A stretch of DNA of 64,000 nt, taken from positions 412,144-476,143 of the forward strand of contig NZ_LN623543.1 in NCBI RefSeq assembly GCF_000826065.2, written 5' to 3'. The DNA is from Tessaracoccus massiliensis. Its GTDB lineage: Bacteria; Actinomycetota; Actinomycetes; Propionibacteriales; Propionibacteriaceae. Below are positions 57,128 through 64,000 of this stretch, piece after piece. Position numbers and translations under genes: made by a program. Numbering within the stretch: the first letter of the stretch is position 1; the number at the start of each line of letters is the position of its first letter. The notes below the pieces were generated by a model that was not told the origin of the DNA, made no database searches, and worked only from the letters and a program-made list of their open reading frames with translations.

Positions 57128-57364
57128 ATGGCACGCATCAAGTATCGAACCCTCGTCAAGAAGCCGGTGCATCCCGGCGTCAAAGTCCGCACAGAGCGCG
57201 AACAAGTTGGCATCAGCAGAGAGCGCCTGTCGGATGCCGCCGGCGTCGACGAACAACTGCTCGAGTACTTCGAACTGGGACTGCGCCACCCCGGCGACCA
57301 CTGGGTGCAGCACGTCGAGCAGCACCTCGCCATCCTCCTACGGCAGGAAGGGGCACCGGCATGA
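57128..57364 (+). CDS. Small HTH-like protein, first gene of element
   Basis: Protein of 78 residues. VRTEREQVGISRERLSDAAG and the following VDEQLLEYFELGLRHP have the helix spacing of an XRE-type helix-turn-helix, so it may be a repressor or excisionase-like protein; this is by eye only. AAAGG precedes the ATG. A perfect tandem repeat (CAGGTACCGC twice, 57091-57110) lies just upstream. It overlaps the next gene by ATGA. Confidence 0.6.
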   Translation: MARIKYRTLVKKPVHPGVKVRTEREQVGISRERLSDAAGVDEQLLEYFELGLRHPGDHWVQHVEQHLAILLRQEGAPA

Positions 57365-57666
57365 GCCAGATCCTCATCGAGGGCTTCAGCACGCATGGCT
57401 CAGGCCAGAGCGTCGCTTACCGGCGCGAGCCAGTGAAGTGGGCGCTTGGGCGTTCAAGTGAGACTTTGCCGCTGGGTGTACTCGGCCAGCAGGTGCAGCG
57501 AGAAGCAACCCTGGCTGTTGTTCTGGGGGTCGACGATCAGTTCGATCTCGTTCTGGTCGATGAGAACGACGGCCTCAACCCCATTGCTGAGATTGAACGG
57601 GCCATCTCAGCGCTGGCAGCGGTTCGTGACCAGCTCGAGGCAATGACAGGGAGGGCGGACGCATGA
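57361..57666 (+). CDS. Hypothetical element protein
   Basis: Protein of 101 residues, not recognised. LAVVLGVDDQFDLVLVDEND is a strand-rich centre and IAEIERAISALAAVRDQLEAM a C-terminal helix. The start overlaps the previous stop and the stop overlaps the next start (both ATGA), so it is part of a four-gene coupled set. Confidence 0.6.
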   Translation: MSQILIEGFSTHGSGQSVAYRREPVKWALGRSSETLPLGVLGQQVQREATLAVVLGVDDQFDLVLVDENDGLNPIAEIERAISALAAVRDQLEAMTGRADA

Positions 57667-57911
57667 GCGCCAACACGTCGGCGGCGGCCTCGGTCCTGGC
57701 TCGCCTCGAGTTCACGCCTAGCTGTAGCCATAGCGATGGGTGCGGGGCCACGGCGGCATGGTTCGGAACAACGCTCTGCTGCGGCCACACCGCGCTGTTG
57801 TGTGAGGCGCATCGCGTGCGGTTGCTGACCAGCGACAAGTTCATGCGCTGCGGCGCGTGCGGCCGTCGTGACCAGCAGCCAGCCACTGCGGTGGAATTGA
57901 GGAAACTATGA
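57663..57911 (+). CDS. Small cysteine-rich (zinc-binding) element protein
   Basis: Protein of 82 residues with cysteine and histidine clusters: CSHSDGCGATAAWFG, LCCGHTALLCEAHR and MRCGACGRRD. These would suit one or two zinc fingers. Similar small zinc-ribbon proteins are common in actinophages. Coupled at both ends by ATGA. Confidence 0.65.
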   Translation: MSANTSAAASVLARLEFTPSCSHSDGCGATAAWFGTTLCCGHTALLCEAHRVRLLTSDKFMRCGACGRRDQQPATAVELRKL

Positions 57912-58198
57912 GCACCAAGACGGATGCGCCCGCCAAGCCGGTGACGACCTCGAAGCCGAAGCCGCGCCGCTCGAAGGTCGATCATCTGTACTGGGTCCCA
58001 GAGGGTGAGGCGGCCAAGAGCATGGGCATCTTCGAGGTGCCTTCGATCTGCCGCCGGGCGTGGTTGCCGCTGGGGAGCCCCCAGTTCGTCGCGCCCGATA
58101 GGCAGGGCCGGGCAACCAATCTCGCGCCGAAGCCTTGCCGGGAGTGCGTGCGGATAGCTGAGGCCAGGTGGCGACGGCAGCTCGAGGGCCGCGACTGA
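57908..58198 (+). CDS. Hypothetical element protein, last of the rightward set
   Basis: Protein of 96 residues. It has a basic, Lys/Pro-rich N-terminus (TSKPKPRRSKVDHLYWV) and one CRRAW plus CRECVRIAE near the end, possibly a second zinc site. It starts at the ATGA overlap and ends 11 bp before a strong terminator. Function unknown. Confidence 0.58.
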   Translation: MSTKTDAPAKPVTTSKPKPRRSKVDHLYWVPEGEAAKSMGIFEVPSICRRAWLPLGSPQFVAPDRQGRATNLAPKPCRECVRIAEARWRRQLEGRD

Positions 58199-58209
58199 GC
58201 ACCACGACA

Positions 58210-58240
58210 CGACCCCCGCCCGGCGATTGGGCGGGGGTCG
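58210..58240 (+). terminator. Rho-independent terminator after the rightward element genes
   Basis: Arms CGACCCCCGCCC (58210-58221) and GGGCGGGGGTCG (58229-58240), 12 bp perfect with a seven-base loop, then TTTCTC on the plus strand. Confidence 0.9.
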
Positions 58241-58296
58241 TTTCTCAATGGGCGCAGTCAAGGACAAGGCCAGCGCGGCCGTGGGGGCTTGGGGAG

Positions 58297-58321
58297 CAGG
58301 TGGGTAATCGCTACCCACCTG
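58297..58321. repeat. Perfect 10-bp hairpin in the non-coding zone
   Basis: CAGGTGGGTA (58297-58306) and TACCCACCTG (58312-58321) with loop ATCGC. It has no U-run, so it may be an operator or RNA hairpin rather than a terminator. It lies in a 500-bp zone (58241-58748) in which I see no gene. Confidence 0.6.
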
Positions 58322-58621
58322 AGCGGTCGTTGATGACAGTCTTTCCATGTGGCCGGGCGCAGCGCACCGACGGCAGTTGATCGCGCCCATGCTTTGCGCT
58401 CGGCGTTGCTGCGGTCGAGGGCGGTCATCTCGGCCGCGTGGTTGGCGGCGGCGCGGACGGCCGGGGCCACTTCTCGCGCGCGCGACCCCCTCCCAACTCC
58501 CCAGAAGTACTCGGGGGGGAAACAAAGTGGCAGGCGCGGCCTTTAGGAGAAAGCGCATAGTTGTTGTATTTTCTGCGGAGTGGAGGCGCCGGCATGGTGA
58601 CGCCGGCGGCCTCGGTTGAGA

Positions 58622-58741
58622 GGGAGCCAGAGGACGGGCCGAGCATGCTCAGCCTCTGCCCGTTCCTGACAGAAGGCGGTTCCGAACTGAGCATGCCGCG
58701 GGCAACCCACTTACCCCCGCTGGCCCGGTCCTCTGACTCCC
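58622..58741. other. Long multi-tier inverted-repeat structure (candidate ncRNA or replication/packaging site)
   Basis: Outer arms GGGAGCCAGAGGACGGGCC (58622-58640) and GGCCCGGTCCTCTGACTCCC (58722-58741) pair with one bulge and one mismatch. Inside them GCATGCTCAG (58643-58652) pairs perfectly with CTGAGCATGC (58687-58696). Inside those CTGCC (58655-58659) can pair with GGCGG (58675-58679). No coding sequence is supported here. It lies a few bases after the end of the leftward operon and may also end its transcripts. Confidence 0.6.
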
Positions 58742-58748
58742 AGCCTAT

Positions 58749-59582
58749 CTAGGCGCTCAGGCCTTCCGCTACGCGCCGGTTCACTTCATGTTGTAGGCGG
58801 CTGGCTAGTCCTGGCTCCACGCTCTCGATCAGCTCGAAGTCGCTGGGGTACTGCTCAGGGTCGATCAGCGCCAGGTGCTCGGCTACCTTGAGCCACCGAG
58901 CGCGGGGCCTCTTGTCCTCGAGCGGGTCGAGGGCCACAGGTGCTCCACGTTGAAGGACGGCTAGTCCCCAGTCGACGCCCGTGCCTCGCTCGGGGATCTC
59001 GTTGTGCGCGGTGATCGGCACGCCGTGGCGAGACAGCGGCACGGGAGGAACGAGCGCCACGGTCGAGAGCATCTGCCTGGTGGTCATGATCTCGTCGAGG
59101 ATCTTCGCGTGCGAACGGGCCGCGAGGAACGCATTCCGCACGGCCTCCTCGGAGGTGAACAGCGACTCCATCGTGTCATTGGGCTTGATGCCCAGTTCCT
59201 TTGCACGGCGGATACCGTTTGCGGCTTCGTCGAACGGGCGCCGCAGAACTGCGACAACATCGGTGGCCTGGTCCCTCAGCGCCTGTTTGAGATCGTTGTC
59301 GAGAATCCGACGCACTGCGGCCAGTCCGCTAGCTTCATCATCCCTATCGTTGCGCTTGAGGATTCTCTGACGTGCAATCTGTGCAGCGATGTCCACCAGT
59401 TCTTCGACGGGTTTGTTGAGCAGGCCGCTCGGCTCTGGTGCCTGAGGCAACCGCCCGGTAGGCAGCGCATCCACCAGGGCCTGCCATGCGTCGATGGCTG
59501 GCAGGCTGACGCCGTGCCGCTTGAGCCGGGTGACCAGCTCAGGCAATCCGGCTGATCGGATCTCATGATGGTCGAGGTTCAT
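58749..59582 (-). CDS. Hypothetical element protein, 277 aa
   Basis: Not recognised. Mostly helical and soluble: VEELVDIAAQIARQRILKRN, a DNDLKQALRDQATDVVAVLR region and LFTSEEAVRNAFLAARSHAK. A more strand-rich zone (VALVPPVPLSRHGVPITAHN) lies in the middle. It is the last gene of the leftward set. The start shares a base with the upstream stop (TGATG). A virion or head-related role is possible from its place after the capsid-decoration-like gene, but the sequence does not show it. Confidence 0.6.
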   Translation of the reverse strand: MNLDHHEIRSAGLPELVTRLKRHGVSLPAIDAWQALVDALPTGRLPQAPEPSGLLNKPVEELVDIAAQIARQRILKRNDRDDEASGLAAVRRILDNDLKQALRDQATDVVAVLRRPFDEAANGIRRAKELGIKPNDTMESLFTSEEAVRNAFLAARSHAKILDEIMTTRQMLSTVALVPPVPLSRHGVPITAHNEIPERGTGVDWGLAVLQRGAPVALDPLEDKRPRARWLKVAEHLALIDPEQYPSDFELIESVEPGLASRLQHEVNRRVAEGLSA

Positions 59583-59791
59583 CAGTTGTCCTTCTTGTTG
59601 GAGGTCGGCACGTCTACGGCTCGGATGAGCCCAACGCTGAGTAGGTGCTGGATCTTGTCGTGAGTGGCGTACGGCGGGATGATGCCCTTTGCCTTGATGG
59701 CCTCGCGCATGCCGGAAGGGCTGCGCAGTTCCACGTCGGAGACGGCCACGTACATCCGCGCCATCACCGGCTTGTTAGTCCTTGTGCTCAT
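59582..59791 (-). CDS. Small hypothetical element protein
   Basis: Protein of 69 residues: VARMYVAVSDVEL-like strand, SPSGMREAIKAKGIIPPYATHDKIQHLLSVGLI-type helices in the centre, and a basic end. It looks like a small winged-helix or adaptor fold, but nothing firm. Its start overlaps the upstream stop by ATGA and its stop overlaps the next start. Confidence 0.55.
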   Translation of the reverse strand: MSTRTNKPVMARMYVAVSDVELRSPSGMREAIKAKGIIPPYATHDKIQHLLSVGLIRAVDVPTSNKKDN

Positions 59792-60159
59792 GCTCGGTGG
59801 CCCCTTCGATCAAGTACCTCGACACGACGGCCGGCAGCGGCTGAGGTCAGAGCCAACCCGACAATCGGGCCCTCGGAGCGCGGGGCCACTTGCCCTTCGT
59901 CGGCTGCAGACAGCAAGTCGCCTGCAGTGATTGGCGCGGCTGCAAGCAGCTGCTGCACTTGGCCGGGAGTGTGCACCGTCACCTTGGCGTGGGGAAGCGC
60001 ACCGTGGCCGGCTACGCCGATGTAGGTTGCGGAGTTAGCCGACGTAGGGCCAACCGTGCGGTCGCCGGTGATCTCGACGGCCTGGCCGCCCTCGATCTCG
60101 GTAGCGGCAGTGAACGTGACCGTCGCACCGGGCTTGAACTTCGGAAGGTAGTCAGCCAT
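59788..60159 (-). CDS. Capsid-decoration-like (DUF2190-type) protein
   Basis: Protein of 123 residues. It is strand-rich, with evenly placed Gly/Ala turns: PGATVTFTAATEIEGGQAVEITG, ATYIGVAGHGALPHAKVTVHT, APITAGDLLSAADEGQVAP and VGLALTSAAAGRRVEVLDRR. This pattern (filled with aG..V repeats and GVA...) is that of DUF2190-type capsid cement proteins. Start ATG 60159 has GGAGG upstream. It is the only structural-protein candidate visible in the element. Confidence 0.6.
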   Translation of the reverse strand: MADYLPKFKPGATVTFTAATEIEGGQAVEITGDRTVGPTSANSATYIGVAGHGALPHAKVTVHTPGQVQQLLAAAPITAGDLLSAADEGQVAPRSEGPIVGLALTSAAAGRRVEVLDRRGHRA

Positions 60160-60160
60160 C

Positions 60161-60448
60161 TCAGGCCTCCTTCGGGTAGTAGCGGGCGTACTCGGCTTCG
60201 AGAGCAGCCTCGGCAGGCGTTGGCTTCTTGTTGGGATCTTCCCCATATATGCGCTGATAGAGCGCCTCGTCGCGGGCCTCGATCCGATGCGCGGCGGCAG
60301 CCGCAAGCTCGGAACGGGTCTTGCCGCTCTTCTGCGCTCGGATCTTTGCAGCCATCGAGTCGAGGAACTTGTTCCAGCGGTTCCTGTCAGCGTGGATCTG
60401 GGACAACTGATCACGGTTCGCCGCGATCATGGGAATCAGTTTGGACAT
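60161..60448 (-). CDS. Helical element protein, possible scaffold
   Basis: Protein of 95 residues, highly charged and helical: MIAANRDQLSQIHADRNRW, KFLDSMAAKIRAQKSGKTRS, ELAAAAAHRIEARDEALYQRI and a final AEAALEAEYARYYPKEA. It precedes the capsid-decoration-like gene by one base, where many phages have a scaffold or head-assembly protein, but the function is a guess. Confidence 0.55.
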   Translation of the reverse strand: MSKLIPMIAANRDQLSQIHADRNRWNKFLDSMAAKIRAQKSGKTRSELAAAAAHRIEARDEALYQRIYGEDPNKKPTPAEAALEAEYARYYPKEA

Positions 60449-60461
60449 GTGAACTCCTAGT

Positions 60462-60692
60462 TCAGTGATTGGTCTGTGGGGTCTGCACTACGTATTCAGG
60501 GGGCGGGATTGATCGAGGACCAGCGGTTTCACCTCCTCCCACGACGCCGCCGGAAGCGGGAACAAGAGCGGCACGTCCGCAGGCCGGGCAGAACAGCTCC
60601 GGCTGCTGCCGCCAGGACAGGCGCAGGATGGGCACAGGGCGCTTGCAGCGTGCCGTGTGCGCGATCAGTTGGGTCTGGTTCTTGCTGGGCAT
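60462..60692 (-). CDS. Small hypothetical element protein with a Cys pair
   Basis: Protein of 76 residues. The centre has LFCPACGRAALVPASGG, half a zinc ribbon, with one more Cys in HTARCKRPVPI. The C-terminal part is Pro/Gly-rich. Its start shares a base with the whiB-like stop (TGATG). Function unknown. Confidence 0.5.
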   Translation of the reverse strand: MPSKNQTQLIAHTARCKRPVPILRLSWRQQPELFCPACGRAALVPASGGVVGGGETAGPRSIPPPEYVVQTPQTNH

Positions 60693-60970
60693 CAGGCGTT
60701 CCTCCCTGGTCGGCTGGGCGGCGTGTGCTGGTCTCGGTCGATGCCGCCCCAGACCCCGAACCGTTCGTGCTCGCCGGCGGTGCGGCAGGCGTCGAGGATG
60801 GGACAGGCGGGACAGGCCAGAGCGGCCAGCTCACGCAGCTCCTGGTCGTCGCTGAGCGCGTCGCCGTGCCGCTGGCAGGGCAGTGGTGCGGTCAGGTCTG
60901 CGAGCGCGGCAGAGAGCCGCTGGTGCGCCCGTGCAGCGGCTGGGGTGAGGTGTCCGGGTGGCCGCGCCAT
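60692..60970 (-). CDS. WhiB-family Fe-S transcription regulator of the element
   Basis: WhiB-like protein of 92 residues. Four cysteines (C32, C53, C56, C62) in PCQRHGD and LACPACPILDAC give the C-X20-C-X2-C-X5-C pattern of the 4Fe-4S site. GVWGGIDRD follows as the usual GVWGG turn that contacts sigma factor. The basic C-terminal tail PPSRPGRNA is short. Phage WhiB proteins (for example of TM4) can change host WhiB regulation and superinfection. The start shares its first base with the primase stop. Confidence 0.88.
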   Translation of the reverse strand: MARPPGHLTPAAARAHQRLSAALADLTAPLPCQRHGDALSDDQELRELAALACPACPILDACRTAGEHERFGVWGGIDRDQHTPPSRPGRNA

Positions 60971-63114
60971 CAGCTCGCCACCCCCGCGGCCGGGCAGGTG
61001 GGGCAGGTGTTGAACCCGCCTTCCGCTGCAGCCGGATCCATCTCCAGTCCGCAATGCGCGCAGACCGGCGGCGGTGGCACATCGGTGACCAACGGGTCTA
61101 CGAAAGATGTTCCAGATTTGTTGGTGGGGATGCACACTGGTTCGGGCTGGCTGGGCCCTTCTTCAATATGCCTATATGTGCTTACCAACAATTCTGGAAC
61201 GTCTTTGAGGCTCAGCGCGTTGGGTTCGATGCCTTCGGCCAGGGAGTAGTGCCAATAGGTGCGGTCCCCCACCTGTTCCTCGTCGCAGACCAGCACCTGC
61301 AGCATGTAGAGCGCCTGCAGTTCGCGGTCGACGGTGTTGCGGGGTTTCTCGATGCGCTTGCGTACCTCGGCAGTGGTGCTGTCGGGATGTGCGGCCAGGT
61401 CGTCGAGGATGGATAGGCGCAGGGGTGGCACGGTGTCGCGGGCGCAGCGGATCGCCAGCTGCACGGCTGCTACGCGCTCCATGCCGATTGCCAGGCCACC
61501 TCGCACGATCTGTGCTAGCTGCTTGGCGAACCGGGTCGGCATCTCCGGCGCGTGGGCGTCGGTGACGTTGCCTTGGTAGTCGCGCTCCACGGCGGTGCGG
61601 GCCAGGGTGACCAGATCCGCAGCAGACAGCAGCAGCTCGGTTTCGGCGTCGTCGAGGTCGACGGCTTCGGTGTTGATGCCGGCCAGCACTCCGGCCACGG
61701 CCTCGGATAGCTCGCGGCGCATGGTGACCTCGGAGCCGGTATTGCCGATGGCTCGACGACCAGCTGCGCGGCGGCCCTCGTGGCTATCCATCCGCACCAG
61801 TACGAACCGGTCACCCATCGCGGCGATGACGGCATGGGCGGCATCCCACGCGGTCGTTACCGCGCCGATGGTCACCAGGCGGCCGGCCCATTCGAGCGTG
61901 CGGCCGCCATCGGTGCCCACGTTGCGCGACCAGCGCCCGTCATAGATCTCGCGTAGCGCGGCCAGCACCTCGGCACGCATGTTGCGGTCCATCGACAGGA
62001 TTGACGTCACGTCCTTGATGACCAGCACGCCGCGGTCGCCAATCTTGCGCAGCAGCCCGCCGTGGGCATCCTTCGACCGCTCTCGCTTCGAGGTGGCCGA
62101 CAGCAGAGCGCCCGGTGAGCTGATCGTCGAGGTAATCGTGGTCAACGGGACCAGATTCAGCGCTCCCACGGTCTCGGTCTTGGCGTTGCCGGATCCAGAG
62201 ATCAGCAGCAGCCAGACGGGATCTCCATCGAGTTGTTCGACAGCAGCAGCGGCCAGGACGGCGCGCAGGGCGTCGAGGTCGTACTCGGCCCCCAACCAGC
62301 GGGTGAACGTCGCCTCAGCCTCGGCCAGTGTGACGATGGGGTGATTCTGAGTACGGGCGTCTGGAAGGGGGTGCGTCTGGCGTACCCCCTCGCCCTGGTT
62401 GATGCCCTCAGTAGTGCTGAGCCCATCGGAGTGCTGCGGTTGGTAGGCCACCAGCGCGTCGACACCAAAGCCTGCCGCGAGGTGGTCGGAAGCATCCTTG
62501 CCAACCTTTGCCTGCCTGAACTCGAGATCCGCAGCGACTCCGGCGAGCTTGTCGGCAACATCAGCAGCCCATTGCTCTCCGGCGCGGTCCCGGTCGACGA
62601 CGGCCACCACTATTGCACCCTGCAGCGGGCTGATGTCCACCTTGGTGAAGTTGCTCGCTCCCATCGGCGCGGTGGTCGCAACCACGCCGGCCAAAGCGGC
62701 GAGCTGGTCAGCGTCCTTCTCGCCCTCGACCAGGTAGACGATCTCCCCATCAGCGGCAGCCTGCAGCACCCGTGCGGCCCTGTAGAGCGTTGGAGTGCCG
62801 CGGGTGTTACCGGACTGCCGGAACTGCTTCGTGGGCGTCCTACGGACAATCCTGCCGTCGTCATAGCGCCAACTGAGATCGCGCTTCTCGTCGAAAGCAT
62901 CAGCCGGCTCGAGATGGAGGGCACTCAGCACATCGGAGTAGTGGCAGCCGGCAAAGCAGTGCAGCAGCACCATGCCGTCGCCGGCACGCAACGACAAAGA
63001 CGGGTTGTGGTCATCATGCGCAGGGCATTGTGCAGTCGCACGTTCACCACGACGCTGCACGCGCTTACCGTCGAGCTCCAAGGCGTGAAGCACGCGTTCG
63101 TAGGCGGTCACCAT
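60970..63114 (-). CDS. TOPRIM primase / P-loop ATPase replication protein
   Basis: Element replication protein of 714 residues. A zinc finger with C30, H33, C53, C57 (QCPAHDDH, HCFAGC) leads to a TOPRIM domain with VEGEKDADQL (E130) and VVDRDRAG (174-176). A P-loop-like region, LLLISGSGNAKTETVG (306-314), is followed by VLVIKDVTSILS and a winged-helix-like stretch. The C-terminus has a zinc ribbon (CAHCGLEMD and NTCPTCPA). It probably makes primers and unwinds DNA at the element's origin. The start is ATG 63114 with a GGAGGC-type site, overlapping the upstream stop by seven bases. Confidence 0.82.
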   Translation of the reverse strand: MVTAYERVLHALELDGKRVQRRGERATAQCPAHDDHNPSLSLRAGDGMVLLHCFAGCHYSDVLSALHLEPADAFDEKRDLSWRYDDGRIVRRTPTKQFRQSGNTRGTPTLYRAARVLQAAADGEIVYLVEGEKDADQLAALAGVVATTAPMGASNFTKVDISPLQGAIVVAVVDRDRAGEQWAADVADKLAGVAADLEFRQAKVGKDASDHLAAGFGVDALVAYQPQHSDGLSTTEGINQGEGVRQTHPLPDARTQNHPIVTLAEAEATFTRWLGAEYDLDALRAVLAAAAVEQLDGDPVWLLLISGSGNAKTETVGALNLVPLTTITSTISSPGALLSATSKRERSKDAHGGLLRKIGDRGVLVIKDVTSILSMDRNMRAEVLAALREIYDGRWSRNVGTDGGRTLEWAGRLVTIGAVTTAWDAAHAVIAAMGDRFVLVRMDSHEGRRAAGRRAIGNTGSEVTMRRELSEAVAGVLAGINTEAVDLDDAETELLLSAADLVTLARTAVERDYQGNVTDAHAPEMPTRFAKQLAQIVRGGLAIGMERVAAVQLAIRCARDTVPPLRLSILDDLAAHPDSTTAEVRKRIEKPRNTVDRELQALYMLQVLVCDEEQVGDRTYWHYSLAEGIEPNALSLKDVPELLVSTYRHIEEGPSQPEPVCIPTNKSGTSFVDPLVTDVPPPPVCAHCGLEMDPAAAEGGFNTCPTCPAAGVAS

Positions 63115-63986
63115 GCCTCTCGCCTCCCTTGCGTGAGGCTCAGCAACAGATCGCGCTCAGACTCCTCAAACACCTTCGTGGCGCGCAGTTGATGTTGATC
63201 GACATGCTGCTCAATCGCGGCGCGTACCAGATCGCGCAGCACCGGGGCCGGGATGGCATCCACTTCCACGGAATCGCCCTTGAAACTGGCACTGCGGCTG
63301 TCGCTCTTCTTCGTGGGCCTAGTCGGCAGATCCATCTCAGAGATCTGCTGCTCGGTCACGGCGATACGGTCGAACGCGAGGTTGGCGTTCGGCGCGAACC
63401 TGCGCACGCCTTCCTCGAACTTCTCCCACGCCATCACCCCGGTGGGGTCATGATCTCCCAGCTGGTAGAAGTACGTCTTGCGCCGCTCACGCTGAACCGA
63501 CTGCGCCTCCTCGTAGATGAAGCTCTCCGACGCGCAGCCACGCATGATACCCAGCGGCACCTGCCACTCGTCGGTGACCGGCTGCACCACGGAGACCAAC
63601 GCATCCTTCTCCGTGAAGATCTGCACCACGCTGGGCTGATCCAGCCACAACGCTTTGCGATACAGGGCAGCGGTCAGCTTCAACGCTTCATCAGCGCTGT
63701 CGTAGGACAAGGGCTTGACGACGTAGCGGGTGTTGTCCGCAATCCAGTAGTACGGCATCCGCTCCGCACGGCGCAGCGCCAACAATCGCCGCTGCACCAC
63801 GCTGTAGCCGGCCTCCGACTTGGGCACCAGATCCGTCTTGGTCGTGGCACTGTAGAACACCCTGCGCACCGTCACGGGGTTCTCCTCAGCCACGATCTCG
63901 ATCAACAGATCGTCCAGCTCCGAGATCTCCACCTGACTACGCCGGCGGCGTTTTACGGGGCGTGCCCCATAAACCAGATCCGTCAC
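63108..63986 (-). CDS. Spo11/TopoVI-A-like TOPRIM protein of the element
   Basis: Protein of 292 residues with a winged-helix N-terminus and a TOPRIM centre. PVTVRRVFYSATTK resembles the catalytic Tyr region of topoisomerase VI subunit A/Spo11, with Tyr45 the candidate nucleophile. VVQIFTEKDALVS holds the TOPRIM Glu126, and YFYQLGDHDPTGVMAWEKF the DxD pair (D178, D180). GTG 63986 has GGAGGTGG upstream; the gene is complete and its start lies at the window edge. No subunit B (ATPase) is visible. Confidence 0.7.
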   Translation of the reverse strand: MTDLVYGARPVKRRRRSQVEISELDDLLIEIVAEENPVTVRRVFYSATTKTDLVPKSEAGYSVVQRRLLALRRAERMPYYWIADNTRYVVKPLSYDSADEALKLTAALYRKALWLDQPSVVQIFTEKDALVSVVQPVTDEWQVPLGIMRGCASESFIYEEAQSVQRERRKTYFYQLGDHDPTGVMAWEKFEEGVRRFAPNANLAFDRIAVTEQQISEMDLPTRPTKKSDSRSASFKGDSVEVDAIPAPVLRDLVRAAIEQHVDQHQLRATKVFEESERDLLLSLTQGRREAW

Positions 63987-64000
63987 AACGCCACCTCCGT

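Larger units (their letters stand above)
57030..64000. mobile_element. Integrated prophage-like element, left end; right end outside window
   Basis: Begins at the tRNA-like att fragment and continues to the window edge. The visible part has four small rightward genes, a structured non-coding zone, and a leftward replication-like module (TOPRIM primase/ATPase, Spo11-like protein, WhiB-like protein) followed by small proteins, one of which is capsid-decoration-like. Gene density, short overlapping genes, and the lack of core genes all contrast with the left part. No integrase, terminase, portal or holin is seen in this part. Confidence 0.75.

Noticed and set aside
56534-57325. Open frame on the minus strand across algH, the att site and the HTH-like gene
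   Set aside because: It passes through the terminator and the tRNA-like fragment and overlaps algH out of frame. A short in-frame start at 56793 (MSVAALPAELTSFYDYF) has no ribosome site and no recognisable fold.
58241-58748. Short open frames in the element's non-coding zone
   Set aside because: No frame has a good start site or recognisable product. Inverted repeats dominate the segment.

Overview
The window is chromosomal DNA from a high-GC Gram-positive bacterium of the Actinomycetota. It carries MtrAB-LpqB, SepH, a WhiB protein, AdnAB, Ku, DUF3107, DUF4193 and DUF3710 proteins, and two TrkA-type subunits. Several gene blocks follow orders I recall from Mycobacterium (Rv2689c to Rv2699c; AdnAB with NudC and RhlE) and Streptomyces (gyrB2/gyrA2; SecA-HPF-LpqB-MtrBA). 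Nothing points to mycolic-acid biology. A Propionibacteriaceae-like organism is my best guess, from general feel only.

Layout. 1-8.1 kb is a conserved core: partial TrmA-like RNA methyltransferase, APC permease, two TrkA-type proteins, an OB-fold protein, DUF3710, dUTPase, DUF3093, DUF4235, DUF4193 and the division protein SepH. A repeat-rich spacer (8.1-8.6 kb) precedes a 1,424-residue secreted GH20 hexosaminidase. 13-17.7 kb holds thymidine kinase, a glycosyltransferase, a phosphodiesterase-like enzyme, DUF5998 and an App1-like phosphatase. 17.7-28.3 kb has the two subunits of a second type II topoisomerase (ParC/ParE-like). Between them lie a carbonic anhydrase and an L-lactate regulon (GntR regulator, permease, LutABC) with a readable promoter and twin FadR-type operators. 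28.4-45.3 kb is mostly DNA repair and housekeeping: NudC, AdnB, AdnA, a stand-alone LigD-type polymerase, PP2C phosphatase, DUF3107, DEAD-box helicase, TrpS, PHP protein, DUF2505, Ku, DUF6912, a lipoprotein/membrane-protein pair, a perfect 21-bp-period repeat array and DUF6459. 45.3-53.7 kb is SecA, long HPF, ComF, LpqB, MtrB and MtrA.

53.7-56.0 kb holds an unusual three-gene, stop/start-coupled operon. Its middle protein ends in an EspC/WXG100-like helical hairpin with a YxxxE signal. The flanking proteins are a YbaB-like candidate and a helical WSG-motif protein. It looks like a type VII secretion substrate/accessory cassette away from any secretion core. AlgH follows.

At 57.03 kb a 22-bp fragment of a tRNA-like 3' end, probably tmRNA (ssrA), abuts a terminator and marks one end of an integrated element that runs off the window at 64 kb. 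The visible element has a short rightward operon of four small coupled genes, a heavily structured non-coding segment, and a leftward module: a Spo11/TopoVI-A-like TOPRIM protein, a TOPRIM primase/ATPase, a WhiB-like protein, and small proteins including a capsid-decoration-like (DUF2190-type) protein. No integrase, terminase or portal is visible, so it could be a prophage, a phage satellite or another integrative element.
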